From positions 372,001 to 436,000 of the forward strand of contig JAACJM010000050.1 in the NCBI GenBank assembly GCA_013368315.1: 64,000 nucleotides of DNA, given 5' to 3'. The notes under the pieces were generated by a model. That model saw only the letters and a program-made list of their open reading frames with translations, searched no databases and was not told where the DNA came from. The stretch is from Tetrapyrgos nigripes (Eukaryota; Basidiomycota; Agaricomycetes; Agaricales; Campanellaceae). Position numbers and translations under genes: made by a program. Shown piece by piece: positions 12,021-23,172 of the stretch; position 1 is the first letter of the stretch, and each line of letters opens with the position of its first letter.

Positions 12021-12730
12021 AGATAGAGTGGAATTCACGTCTGGATGTCCTATTGTCGCTGCCTCGACTGTTTACCTGACGACAGACAGGTTGGACAACA
12101 CCACTGGAGCCCTGCTAGACACGCAAAACGTCATGGCTCTCAAGCAGGTACGTCGCTCTTCATGTTCCACCCTCAGCAAACATCCTGACGAAGACATTTC
12201 TAGGTTGCTTTCTGGCGCTTCATCGAAGACGACGGACTAGTCACGGACTATGATGCTTTTATCCCTAATATTCAAGAATGGACCACAACTGCCACTGGCA
12301 TTGATTACAGCAGTCTTGTTGTCCAAGAAGGGTCCATCGCTGCGTCTCCGTACCCTACTATCCAACAACGATGACAATCGGCAATACGCTTCCGAGGCAG
12401 ACTGTATCGCTCAGCTCAGCTTGAAGCCTTTTGGCAACTTTAACAACGTCTGGGGTGACAATTGTTGCGTGCAGCATAATACATGTCGTCCTTACTGACC
12501 TTCACCGTGACCCTGAGGTAAGATTTGTCTAGAGTCCCTAAGATCTCTATTCTCTAGAGATGCTGACGTCGCATGAATAGATTCACTGTCCTCATGTGGG
12601 ACCCCTTGACGGGAGTGGCCCCAACAACTACAAATGTGTTGATATTTCCTTTAACGAGCACCTCAACGACGCTTCAAGTTCAAATGTTGAGAGCGGCATC
12701 TCACAGTGGCTCTTCCGCGTTTATTGATAC
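12021..12730 (+). pseudogene. Truncated, frameshifted copy of the NTF2-like secreted gene
   Basis: This is a paralogue of the gene at 9354-10364. It keeps EFTSGCPIVAASTVYLTT, the intron after VMALKQ (donor GTACGT), VAFWRF, the block with DYDAFIPNIQEWTT, QLSLKPFGNFNNVWGDN and CPHVGPLDGSGPNNYKC. It lacks the signal peptide and the first third of the protein; the GMC relic lies directly upstream. A small deletion after PTIQQR (about 12370) breaks the frame and gives a TGA where the intact copy reads RCTDSNQQY. It is a tandem duplicate that has decayed. Confidence 0.75.
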
Positions 12731-13618
12731 TTATTAGGACTTTGTGCGCTTTATCCCAGTACTTTTTTTTAGAATTTCGAGCGCTCTCTATTACTGGTAG
12801 TGTACTCTCTATGTAAATTTTTATATTCACAAACGTTTCTGAGGTTGATTTCGTCGAGACTGCTTAGTAGCTGCCCTACCTCATGGTGGGAAAAAAAATT
12901 GAAAAAAATCCCTACCCTCGCTTAAGAGGTCAGGCTAGAAACTGAAAACCTCCTTCTCCTCTCAGCTCCTCTCCAGATTCATGGCAGACCGTCTCGAGAC
13001 AACGGTGCTCGATTCATAAAAGTGGGAAATTTGATAGAAGCTCAACCTACGTGTAATTTTGTCAGATCTAGTTTTTCTTTTCTTTTCGAGGTGCGTATTT
13101 TTCCAATATTTTGGTACCTCGTAACGACGCCCATCTGGCAGCACTCACGGTCGATCAACTCCGAGGCCAGATGAATTCTTTATCTCCTACCTCATCCGAA
13201 TCGTTTCTCCAGTAACCATCATTAACTTTTGACGTAATTGCACCCGCCCCGCCGATTGCATTTTGTGATTTTACCGTCATCTCTCGGTATGCCTGCCTTT
13301 CTGTATGCAGCTCAGGGTATTTCTGACGTTTCATTGTAGCTAGCGACTACTTAATGTATAGCTGTCTGAAACAGGGACTTATTCTTCAGCTCCAGAGATC
13401 AACGACAATATCTATACGCACAGCTGTATGAGCCTCTCTACTCATCAACACTTAAAAGGATACGGGTCATCTGCTGACTTGTGTATACATGTCGACGAGA
13501 TCAGGTGGAATAGCTAGCTAAACTCGGCGCATTCCACAACCTACCTCACCACGATTTGCTGCGACAACCTCTTAATCCTACGCGTACCCGACGAGCCTCC
13601 AAGTTGTGATTTTTCGTC
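12731..13618. other. Intergenic region
   Basis: No gene is supported. It contains A-rich runs near 12890-12910 and the upstream region of the acyltransferase. The minus-strand open frames here show no recognisable protein. Confidence 0.4.
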
Positions 13619-15465
13619 ATGCAACGCACTATGCCACGGTCTGCCGATACTGAGGACCACCCAGGTTCATCTGTTACAGATCCTCGTGCTCTGGACGATG
13701 TCGAGACTCTTCCTCGACTTCCTCCTGCCTCTTCCAGTCCTGCAACTTTCACAAATATCGTCCCAGTCCCCAATGCCTTCTATCCCTTGTCATCTTTCGA
13801 TCCCATTTGGGAACGCGTGACTTTTGTCACTGGATGGCTCCTCGAGGGTACCCTCGACCAGCGCAAAATCGAGGAAGCGCTGAAAAGAGTCACTGGAAAG
13901 TGGAGAATGCTCGCAGGAAGGTTAGACTCTACTGAGCAGATGCAGAATGGGAAAAAGGTCGGTCTTTGCAGAAACTTGGACTTCTTCTCCTTACCTTTTA
14001 TCCAGACCACAAAATGGGGCATCCGGATTCCTCTAGGAGAAATTCCATTAGAATACACCACATTCGCCCTGACCGCGGTTGAATCTTCAGTTCCTCTCAC
14101 CGAATATGTACCTCTGTCATCAGAGACATCGGCGTCCCGAACATCCCTACCACTTCACACACCTTCCCTCCCCTTCAGCCAGTTCATTCATCCATCGACT
14201 CCTCGTCAGTATAGAGACTGGAAGTCCAAATTCTACCCCGTGACATGTTGGCATATAACCCACTTTCCCGCAAGTCTCTCCAGAGCTGGTAAATCCTATA
14301 CCTGTGTGGGCTTTGCTCGGAGTCATGGTATATTCGATGGAACTGGTGCAGCTCTTGTTATGAAAGCTCTCATTGCCGAGCTTTCTGGGACGGATTGGGA
14401 TGTTCCGCAGCTACCTCCCTTGCTACCTGGTGGTGAAAGATACGAAAATCCTGTCGAAACTTGCTTAAGCGATGCGCTGCGAGCACACGAAGCCCGTCCT
14501 CGAAATTATACCGATTATCCCGGTTACTCCGTCATGAGCCTCAATTTAGCTTTGAGGCTGTTGAAATTTCATTTTTGGCAAAAATGGAAGAAGGGTGCGA
14601 AGAGGAGGGTATTTATAATACCAAAAAGAGGCGTTGATGCATTAATGAGGGAAGTAAGGAACGGGCTTGATGGGGTCGATGGAGAAGATGTAAGGGTGTC
14701 TTCAGGTGATATCATTGTTGCTTGGCTTTTAAAGGTACATGAGATTTCTTTTCTGCTCTTCGTGTAGTCAGCTGACCATATGTTCGACGACAGACAATAT
14801 ACAACTCTGGCACCCCACCTTCTACGATCGTGCATTGTAGTAATTACGGCTCCTTCCGAGGGTTGCTTGCTTCTGCACATTCATCGTCTCAACCCGAAGC
14901 CAGTACTGTTGCAAACCCTCCCAAGGAACACACCTCAGACCAAAAAATATTCCAGCAATACCCTCACAACGCTTTTGTCCCCTTACCTTACCCTATATTC
15001 TCCGTCTCTGATATCCAGCAACTCTCCGTCCCTGTCCTATCTTACCGCCTCGCCAAACATCGGCATTCGTTCTCACTATTCCACCCCACCAAGGCTTTCC
15101 AATTGCTCCGAAATAACCGTGTAGCAGGTCCTTACAACGGAGACGCTCAAGATCATTTTTCTGTCTCGAATGTCTCTGCGTCGAGGATATTAGAAGCAGA
15201 CTGGAGTTTGGCGGCCGCATCAGCCTCAGCCCCAGGGTCAGGGCCGGAGTCGGAGGTGGGAGGTAGTTCAATGAGGACGAGGAGCATACAAACTTTGTGT
15301 GGATATCGGTATCAGATTACCCCCAACGAGTTACTTTTAACGAATTCGGCGTATATCTCGGGGAGGTTGGCAGATGAGAGTGTAGTGCTGGATACGACGC
15401 TGAATGCAGTTAGGCTGGGGTTGTTGATTGAGGAGGTGAATAGGATATGTGGACTGGAAACATGA
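13619..15465 (+). CDS. Transferase-family (HxxxD, BAHD-like) acyltransferase
   Basis: Predicted acyl-CoA-dependent O/N-acyltransferase of the fungal transferase family (relatives of trichothecene 3-O-acetyltransferase). The catalytic HxxxD motif is seen as SHGIFDGTG at about 14320. The N-terminal part has the family pattern WLLEGTLDQRKIEEALKRV followed by WRMLAGRL. Three exons, 13619-13957, 14006-14734 and 14794-15465, sum to 579 residues in frame. Intron 1 (48 nt) has no stop codon and a length divisible by three, so a retained form would still be open. Intron 2 ends GACGACAG. A second in-frame ATG at 13631 is an alternative start. No DFGWG motif of plant BAHD enzymes is seen. The acceptor substrate is unknown. 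Confidence 0.8.
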
Positions 15466-15767
15466 GCCTGGACTTTGCACCGTTTGGGCTATGTACATGT
15501 TATGCACTGTAGTTTATTAGGACTTTCAAGGACACGCTAGCAGAAAATCGGGTGGATCAAAGTATGTGTCGTGTTACAGTACTAGTGTAAGTATAATAGA
15601 GGTGAAGCTTCTGGCAGTCAAATACTTGAAGGAGTCAAGTGTTCGAGAACCAGAGAAGAAGTTCAAAACAGAGAGAAACACTGTCAAAGACGTTGGCCAA
15701 GTTAGCTGATAGTGCTGAATGGTCGTATTTTCAGACTTGAAATCTTAAAAATGTTCCAACTGTTGAT
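15466..15767. other. Intergenic, 3' flank of acyltransferase
   Basis: No gene was seen. This is the presumed 3' UTR followed by the left flank of the hAT-type element. Confidence 0.4.
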
Positions 15768-16960
15768 CATGTTACTAGGGATAACCACCGTACCGTTACG
15801 GATACGGCCGTATCCAATACGGGTTCATAAGGATACGGTTAGTCCGTATCCGTACCGTATCGATGTTCTCAAAATCTTCGACGGTACGGACGGTGGTTAA
15901 TACGGTACGTTTCGACCGTAACGGGACCGTAAATACAAAAAAAAAAAAAAAAAGGTATTTTGCTGTAGAATTAGATCATAATGTATCCTACTCGTCGTCA
16001 TCTGTAATAATCTCCTCAACAACATTCCGGTTGAGATGGAGGCGATGTTTCACCACCATCAGGACTCGGATCGTGTCAGCATGAAGCCTGGAACGTCGGA
16101 TAGAGATAGTATCCCGCCCACTTGAAAAAATGCGCTCAACAGCAACTGCAGAACCTACAAAAGAGTTATGAGAATCTGCTAATCAAATAAGTCGGAAACA
16201 TACGATGTCTTTGTCGGCGTTGCAGCTGCTTCCCATATGTAGTAGGTATGCCATAAAAGGAAGAGGGGAAAGATGCTGAGAGAGCTCGAAAACTTACCAG
16301 CTTTTAAACTTTTTCAAATCAATATGTACGTTAAGATGGAGTCAGGCTTTGAAGGAATTGCAACTGGTATTGAAGTCTTGGAGTAATACGCGCATGATAG
16401 AGGAGAAAAAATCATAAAGGGCCTGAGACATTCGAGGATAAAACTTCCTAAGCGAGGCAAACCTGCACAGGGAAGGAAAATGAGCTGTAAGTAATACCAG
16501 GCAGTAAGACTGGTTTTTCTTGGCCTTTATGCCTGAAAATTGCTTTGGAAGTCATGAAAACCCAAATCTACCAGAAGAACCATGTTCCTCAAGCCTCAAA
16601 GTCCTGGATAAGCGGACGCGTCAGTGCTGGTGACGGTGAAAGGCAACGCATCTAGACATTACCCACGGTCAGATATGGCCTTGCGCCACCAGCTGCTACC
16701 CAATTTCCGAGTAGCGCTTGTCTCCAAAAACTCAATTCTCGCAATTTACGACGCTCTAGCAATACAAATCAACTGAATTTAGAAACACCGTACCTGATCG
16801 AACTTCGAAGCGGTCGTATCTACCGTACAGCTACGGTAAGTACAGGTAATTGTCGTACCGTGAGGTCATCTCGAAAAGGGCTTACGGATACGGAACCGTA
16901 CCCGTATCCACCGTCTGTATCCACCGTAATACGGACACGGTGGTTATCCCTACATGTTAC
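15768..16960. mobile_element. Non-autonomous hAT-type DNA transposon with target-site duplication
   Basis: The element spans 15776-16952 (1,177 bp). Its ends are a perfect 16-bp terminal inverted repeat: TAGGGATAACCACCGT on the left and its reverse complement on the right. It is flanked on both sides by the same 8 bases, CATGTTAC (15768-15775 and 16953-16960), the duplication length expected for hAT transposons. The subterminal 100-150 bp at each end are packed with short copies of CGGATACGG/CCGTATCC, as expected for transposase-binding repeats. Inside, only the transposase C-terminus is recognisable (15988-16155). A run of 17 A lies near 15940. The element is probably deleted internally and moved in trans. 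Confidence 0.9.
15988..16155 (-). pseudogene. hAT transposase C-terminal (dimerisation) fragment
   Basis: The minus strand reads GSAVAVERIFSSGRDTIS, then SRLHADTIRVLMVVKHRL, and ends at a TAG. This matches the hAT C-terminal dimerisation region (consensus like SAxxERxFSxxxxxxxxxRxxL). It appears to be one exon behind an acceptor TTTTGTAG. The catalytic DDE part is not visible within the 1.2-kb element, so no working transposase is encoded here. Confidence 0.85.
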
Positions 16961-17167
16961 TACCACAAAAAAAAAAAAAGGAACTACAATCATGCAGAGA
17001 TAGTACGTAGGATGACGATGAAAAAAGTATGTCTACAATACATCAGTCCATTATACAGAGGGAAGGTATAAAAACACGAGAGGAATCAAAGGGGCCCCAA
17101 AGTAAGAGTTGCTGCGAAAGGCAAGAATGTCCTAGAGTACAAGAAAAGAAGAGTTAGGCATTATCCA

Positions 17168-18148
17168 TCATGGCTCGAGTCCCTTCTCTTCATCTATAAC
17201 CTCAATCACAACATCCGCAGGAATCGTCTTCCAATCATTCCGATGAGTACTGTACCTGCGGAACTTCATCGGTGTCAATATGATGTGCATATGAAGGTAT
17301 CCAACGCTCGCGTTTGGCATGCAATGAAATCCGAAAAAGAAATCATCGAACTTCACTGTTCGCATTCTCTTGGTCAGCTTTTTCCTAGATTGCTCTGTTT
17401 TGCGTAGGATTTTCTTGAACTTCTTCAGCGCCTTGGTATCAGCGGCTTTGAGTTGTTTCTCTTTCTGCACGAAATCTTCATGAGCTTCTGAAACCACTTG
17501 AATGATGATGTCGACGCCGTTGGATTTGGACCAAAAATCCCTAAAGTGTGACTTCATTTCGGTTATGATCCAAGAATCGTCGAGAGAGACGGCGTTGTAA
17601 ACTATAGAGTGAATTTGGAATCAGCCACCCATCATGTCCATGAATCACGATCCTCTCTGCTCACCTTTGTCTCGCTTTGGGATAACAAGAAGATGAACAA
17701 AGGACATCCCGGCTCGAGTTTCAGCATCCTGAGAGTACAGACGTTTATCGTGACTTGCTGCGTTAGCGATAATGAGCGAATGGTCGGTGGCAGAGAGGAC
17801 ATTCTTTGGGAATCGCTCTTCATAGTTCTAGAGAGTGAGGTTCTTCGGATTAGCACCCAGATGATCAGGCTAACAAAGAAAATAGTCATTCACTGTGAAG
17901 ACTGTAATGACAGACATATTCTTTGGCCAAAGACCGAGCCTGATCAGCGTTGAAAAGTCAGTTGATTAACAGATCCAGAGAATTTAATGGACTCACAGTT
18001 TCTCGTAGTCGATCTTTTTCTCCTCAGCATACGCCGCCAATTCGTCTCCAGCCTTGAGAGCCTTGAATTCCCGTCGTCGCTGGAGGAACAAAGCCTTGCA
18101 GCGTTGTGAGTGCTCTTGAGACGTGATTGGCACCAGCTCGTTGGACAT
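17168..18148 (-). CDS. HIT-like domain protein
   Basis: Predicted nucleotide-binding or hydrolase-like protein of the histidine-triad superfamily. The start is the ATG at 18148 (MSNELVPITSQEHSQRC). After short introns come LGLWPKNMSVITVFT, ERFPKNVLSATDHSLIIANAA, then GMSFVHLLVIPKRDKG and a last exon with FHCMPNASVGYLHMHIIL and KFRRYSTHRNDWKT, ending EEKGLEP at 17168. The histidine motif reads HMHII, so only part of the classic HxHxHxx triad is present. A lysine-rich insert with AADTKALKKFKKIL lies before it. The arrangement resembles aprataxin-like HIT proteins of basidiomycetes, without an aprataxin zinc finger. Enzyme activity is uncertain. Confidence 0.72.
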
Positions 18149-18639
18149 CGTTAACTGAGGGGGAAAGAGTTGAACTGAGAGGTTGAGATGTTGGGAAGTG
18201 AGGACGTTGAACTGGAAGTTGTCGATGGGGAGGCTGATTTTATACGCAGAATCCTGCTTCGAGCGGTGAAACAAATGAAGAATTGGGCAGAGTCAGTGCA
18301 TGTCACCAGACATGTTTGTGGGTCCAAGCAGAGTGGCAATAGCAACTCGCCAAAGACGTATAATGACTATTTCGAGGACCATTTGATTCTTTTGGGACAC
18401 CTTTTGTTCTTATTTACAATAAGAGAACAATGGAATACACCCTTTGCGGGCGCCGAGACAAACTGCCGACTTCATGAAGATGTCAAAAGGAAAAGAAGTA
18501 TAGCTGTGGCTGGGTTGTATCCGCTATCAGGAAAAGAACTTCAGCAAGGTGAAACAAGTGCGATATAGCGACTAAGTATGTTAAGCAGCGACAGCGCATT
18601 CGACGCAGATGTCGACGCCGGCACTGCCGAAAATGGAAC
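18149..18639. other. Intergenic, HIT-like promoter / P450 3' flank
   Basis: No gene is supported. A plus-strand open frame at 18188-18568 has no recognisable domain and overlaps the upstream region of the HIT-like gene, so it is most likely chance. Confidence 0.35.
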
Positions 18640-20493
18640 CTAAGCCACTAAGTCCTTCATAGCTCCCCACAAATGCTTTTTCCCTGCCAGTACTGCTATA
18701 ATACGAAAGCGGATGTCTTGCATATCTTCCACACTGTGTTTAGCACGAATGCTGAGATGCCTTATAAGGAACATAAGGTAGCTGCAACCCACCTCATGTC
18801 CTGGATCTCGATATCAAGTCTTCTAAACAGGTTTCCCAATATAATGTACATTTCACACCACGCAAGACTAAGAAAACAGTAAGAAAACAGCAATGAGTAA
18901 ACCTTCAACTCGAGAGCGTAATGGGAAGTCGACTAGACTCACTTCATTCCAATACATTGTCTTAGTCCCCGTGAAAACGGGACCAAGTAGCTGTCCAGTT
19001 CCCTAGTTTGGTCTTGAAGCCATCGTTCAGGTGAAAATCGGTGAGGGTCAGGGAAGACTTTATCATTCCAATGCACAAATGCCGCTCCCATGGACACGAT
19101 AGCCTAGTCGAAGGTGTCAACGATGCTATGCCAGACAGCGAGTTCCTAGTACCACTCACTCCCTAGGGATCTCGTATCCTCCAATCCAAGCCGATGTGGG
19201 CTGGACTTCTCGCAGCAAGCCAACCGACGCACCGTGACTGAGACGTAGAGACTCTTTAATGATGGCAGTCTGTCAAGGTCACGCAATTAGTAGACGCGGA
19301 GACTTACTACCAAGGACATTCACCAGGTACGGCAACTTCTCCAAAATCTCGTACGAGATACTCATGTTTGAATCCGGACACACACTCCTCAGCTCCTCCA
19401 ACGTCTTCTTCCTTATCTCCTTATCATTATACACGTAAGAACCCGCAAAACAAGCATTCGCTACTGTATCAGCAAACCGTCAGTCTGGATACTCGAGACT
19501 AGATATGGATCGACATCCCTGTATCCGTCCCTGCAAACGTCAGCGTCTGCGATTCTTCCACTAACGAATGTCAGGATGGATTTTCCAATTCAACGATCCG
19601 ACTTAGAACCGTCTCCCTCTCACCGCTTTGTTAAACCTTGGCCTTGCGCTCATGAAATTCTGTCGCTCGGGATTCTAATGACTTCATCAATTCCGGGAAG
19701 ACTGAAAGGACCATTCTGCGTCGATGAACCCAGGAAGAGCGCTTACTCGTCCTACGATAATTGAGAGATGTCGTCGCATGCCTTCGGCTTGGTGGTCAGC
19801 CTCGGTGTTAGCAAGGATAGGATGCTTGAAGGAAGGATACGCAATAGCTCCGGCATCTTCACCATAAGTAGATGTAATCGTATATTACGTCTAGGGTCAT
19901 GGATCGAAAGGCAGAATAGAGGTCGACAGGAACAGGACCATCTTTGTACAATGCAATTACTTGAATGAGACGTTCACCCTACGTGTTACCTGAGTATCGC
20001 AAAATGAAGACCTGACAGACTACACACCTTCGCTTGTATGCTACTCTCCAATTTGAGGATAGCACGCCGTGAAAATAACGGATTCATTGTCTCTCGTCGC
20101 TTTCGATGGAAGACAGGATCACAAGCCCCAAACAGAGAAGCTGATTCGTTGAACACGGCGTACAATCCTTCGTCTTTCATAAATTTAGAACCAGGATGAT
20201 AGATGTCTTTATATGCCTCGGGAGTGCTGAAATGAAGCTGCGGGGGATTATGGGTGGGCAAAGGTCAATGTCATCGCTGGTGATGAAGTACCTCATTTGG
20301 AGCAACTCTGACTACAGGTCCTGTCTCCGTCCTATCAGAACGACGCTTGTTCAAGGCTGGAAGACAACGCACCATACCTCTAGTGCAACAATACGAGTGG
20401 ATACCAGAGGAGAGTGTCAAGAACAGTGTGGTATAACACCCGAGCAACCAGAAGAATTGATAGTGGAAGTAGGATATTGGCGAGGATAACCAT
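18640..20493 (-). CDS. Cytochrome P450 monooxygenase
   Basis: Heme-thiolate monooxygenase, probably anchored in the ER. In order: an N-terminal hydrophobic segment from the ATG at 20493 (MVILANILLPLSILLVARVL), TGPVVRVAPNE joined over an intron to LHFSTPEAYKDIYHPGS, the helix-C region HRKRRETMNPLFS, the I-helix ESQTLTFAGTDTG (about 19540), ExxR as IIKESLRLSHG (about 19255), the PERW region FSPERWLQDQ, and the heme loop PFSRGLRQCIG (about 18965-19000) with its cysteine. The C-terminus reads GKKHLWGAMKDLVA. The proline-rich hinge (usually PGPK-like) and roughly 30-40 residues between the membrane segment and GPVVRV are hard to find, so the N-terminus may be damaged. An alternative upstream ATG lies at 20519. 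The substrate is unknown. Confidence 0.8.
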
Positions 20494-20519
20494 GAGGTTT
20501 GATTGTTAGAGGTGCTCAT

Positions 20520-21498
20520 TTTTGAGTCATTCTGGTATGCCTTCTGGTAGATGGGAAGGAAATATTTGGGAAACCCCGCCTTCTAAGTATGGGGATGCTT
20601 ATTTGGCAAACCCGTGCCTAAGGCTCACTACCGGCGGTAGTTGGCATCAAATTTCCCGTTTTGATTTTGAACGACAAACCTTCTTTCTTTCTTTTCTTTA
20701 ATAGTAACGAGTAAGGACATTTTCAATTTGCTGAATGGCGTCTGCATGGTCCAAAACGAGATTACACGGTTGTTCATGGCATGACAGATCATGCTACGAT
20801 CAAAAAGATAGATGTGGAACCCGTGCCCGTTTTTCCAAGTTGGAACTAGTTTTTTTTTTTAAATCGCTTTCGACTTCAAACTTGCATCTAGAAACAAGAT
20901 GGCATTGCATATTAACTAGGAATAGCGGTGGGCATAAGTAGTAAGTAACCATAAGAATAGTAGAGTAATTAATGTGCATAAAGTATACGTCGACGTCCCA
21001 ATCAACCGTGGGCGACCAATGACAGAACCGACAGAATCGAAAGGTAATAAAGTACAAACGAGATAGGATAGCTATAGATAGTGATGTCCGACAGTAATGT
21101 CCGGGGGTCTAGTCCACTAAAACCAAAAATCGCAGGTCAACATGACGAGAGAATCGAAACATCAAACAAAATAGAGTGCAGTTAGCACATTCCAAGGACC
21201 CGAGTGGAAGATGAAAAAGGGAAAAAAGGAGGGAACGACATCGAAGAGAGGGTAAGGGTGGTTGGATAGGAATGTGATGGCAGAAGGAACGAATTGAATG
21301 GAAAGAAGAGGTAAGTGTCCCTGCACCTAGAAGGAAAAAGGAGAATCTAATCCGATACAAAAAGTCTGAAACGTCGGTTGGTCCTTCCAGGGGTGGATGG
21401 AAAGGGAGGAGTGGTTCAGCTACATCGATTGCGATGGAGTTGGAAGCGGTATACAAAAGGGCTTCCAACTCCTTTTCGTATCATCTTCGCTTCTTTCT
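20520..21498. other. Intergenic, P450 promoter and cyclin 3' flank
   Basis: No gene is supported across about 980 bases. The part next to 21498 is probably the 3' UTR of the cyclin gene. The 20590-20700 stretch has no repeat partner that I could find in this window. Confidence 0.4.
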
Positions 21499-22981
21499 TT
21501 ATCGTCCTCTCTCCAAGTCAAGGGTGCTTCCCTGAGACGCATCAGACTTTCCTTGGACCAAGACGAGTCGCCTCAACCCATAGGGTGCGTAGTCGTTCCC
21601 AGACTTGTCCTGTCCCAAAGCTTGAATCTTGGCTGCACCCCACATTCGAGAAAGGAAGTTGCCCGAGATACTGGCCCGAGGGATATTAGGCATAGTCGCA
21701 CTGGTGACCATGGACGACTCTTTGCTAGCAGAACTCGAAGTCATGATTGAAAAGGAACGCTTTGACGAGCACTTGCGGACATGCGACGACGAAACCGGAG
21801 AATGTGTCGTAACAGTGAGTATGGATGAGGAGTCTGAGGGTTTACGCGAACGTTCTCGAATTTGCTGGTTCCTATGTGTATACGAGGGCATGGGACAAGC
21901 TACCAAGTGCTTTCCGGTAGCATCCAACAACGCCGAATCCTGCGAGGGCTCTTGCGGGAAGTACTTGTTCACAGATAAACTTGACGAATACACTCGCGGT
22001 ACGAAACGATCCTCGGTGTCGGTGTCTGACTCAGAGTCAGATGACGATGTCCATCCCGAAGAAGACCCTGAAGATGAGCCAGTGTCATCAACAAGCGAGC
22101 CTATGTCAGACGAAGTGGAAGTCGCTGATGCAGTACTGAGGGTGCTGGACATGGGCGGAAGAGCGAGTTCAGAAGTCCGAGAGGAAAGATGCGCATTCGA
22201 GAGACGTTTGGTGAGGCCGCGTATAGTGGATGCCAATGAATTGGATGAAGGAACGCGATGAACCGAAAGCAAAGATAGAGGAGCATCACTTGAAGAGGAG
22301 GTCGTCCGTTCTTGATCTTGAGCCTGGGCTCTTGCTCTGCCCGCTTTGGTAACCTTGTCTACGGCGAGAGCGCGAGTGTTGGCAATCTGAGTAGAATTTG
22401 ACATGAAGTGACCAAAGGCTTTACAAGCTTCTTCTTCGTCAAAGCGAAGGTCAAAAGCGAGCATTGAGAGCAACTGAGCTTCCATCAGGTTGATCTCGTT
22501 GAGCGGGAAAATGGCAGCATATTTCGCCCAGTGAATATTCTTTGGGGTCGAGTCGTTGAGGTACTTGGCAGAAACGATGAGAGTTGCAAGAAAGACTCGA
22601 TGTCTCGTGGTTGGCACACCTGTATCCGCCATTAGATAAAGGCGAGATCCAAAGACACCACGACTCACCCTTGGCCAAAGTAGGCAGCCTAGAACGTAAT
22701 CGGTCAAGGTATATAAGAGTTGTCAAAAGTGTCGAGACATGTACATGGCACGCCTTGACGAGCTGAACGATAAACTCCTTGAGTCCCATGATAGCTCCGG
22801 CCTCTGAAGAGCTTGACTCGTCATCAATGCGAACGACTTTTGTTGTTTGAGAAGCAATGTAGTCAATCATGGCATGAGATACCCGCTGTGTCATGAGATG
22901 GACGAGGTGAGGGTTGTGACAGCGAATGGGAAGCAAGGACTGAGGGTGGCGTCGATCGCGAACGGAGTGCTGATACGACAT
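21499..22981 (-). CDS. PCL-type (Pho85) cyclin
   Basis: Cyclin that would activate a Pho85/CDK5-like kinase. Two exons, 22669-22981 and 21499-22619, sum to 477 residues; the join reads LAKG|VPTTRHRVFL. The cyclin box begins near LKEFIVQLVKACHVHV and continues through TTLIYLDRLRSRLP, HRVFLATLIVSAKYLND, NIHWAKYAAIFPL, NEINLMEAQLLSMLAFDLRF and EEACKAF. This pattern is that of Pcl1/Pcl2-like cyclins. The C-terminal half is Ser/Thr/Asp-rich and probably disordered, with likely phosphorylation or degradation signals. It starts 191 bp from the divergently oriented transporter gene, so the two may share a promoter region. Confidence 0.88.
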
Positions 22982-23172
22982 GGAGAGAGAGAACGGAAGA
23001 AAGTAGGAATATGTGGTATTATCGGATTGGAATCCCTTCTAGGGAGGACGAGATGGAAGAGAAGAAAGAAGAGGTAACTCACTGGGCGGGCTTGACCTCC
23101 TTAAATGACATCGCAGCCAAACACGCTCCAAATAATCTAGACGCGTCCTCCACGTGTTCGTACTCCTCTTCA

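Noticed and set aside
18188..18568. 126-codon plus-strand frame upstream of the HIT-like gene
   Set aside because: No recognisable domain, no intron signals, and it begins inside the HIT-like 5' flank.
21629..22261. 210-codon plus-strand frame
   Set aside because: It is the antisense shadow of the Ser/Asp-rich second exon of the cyclin gene.
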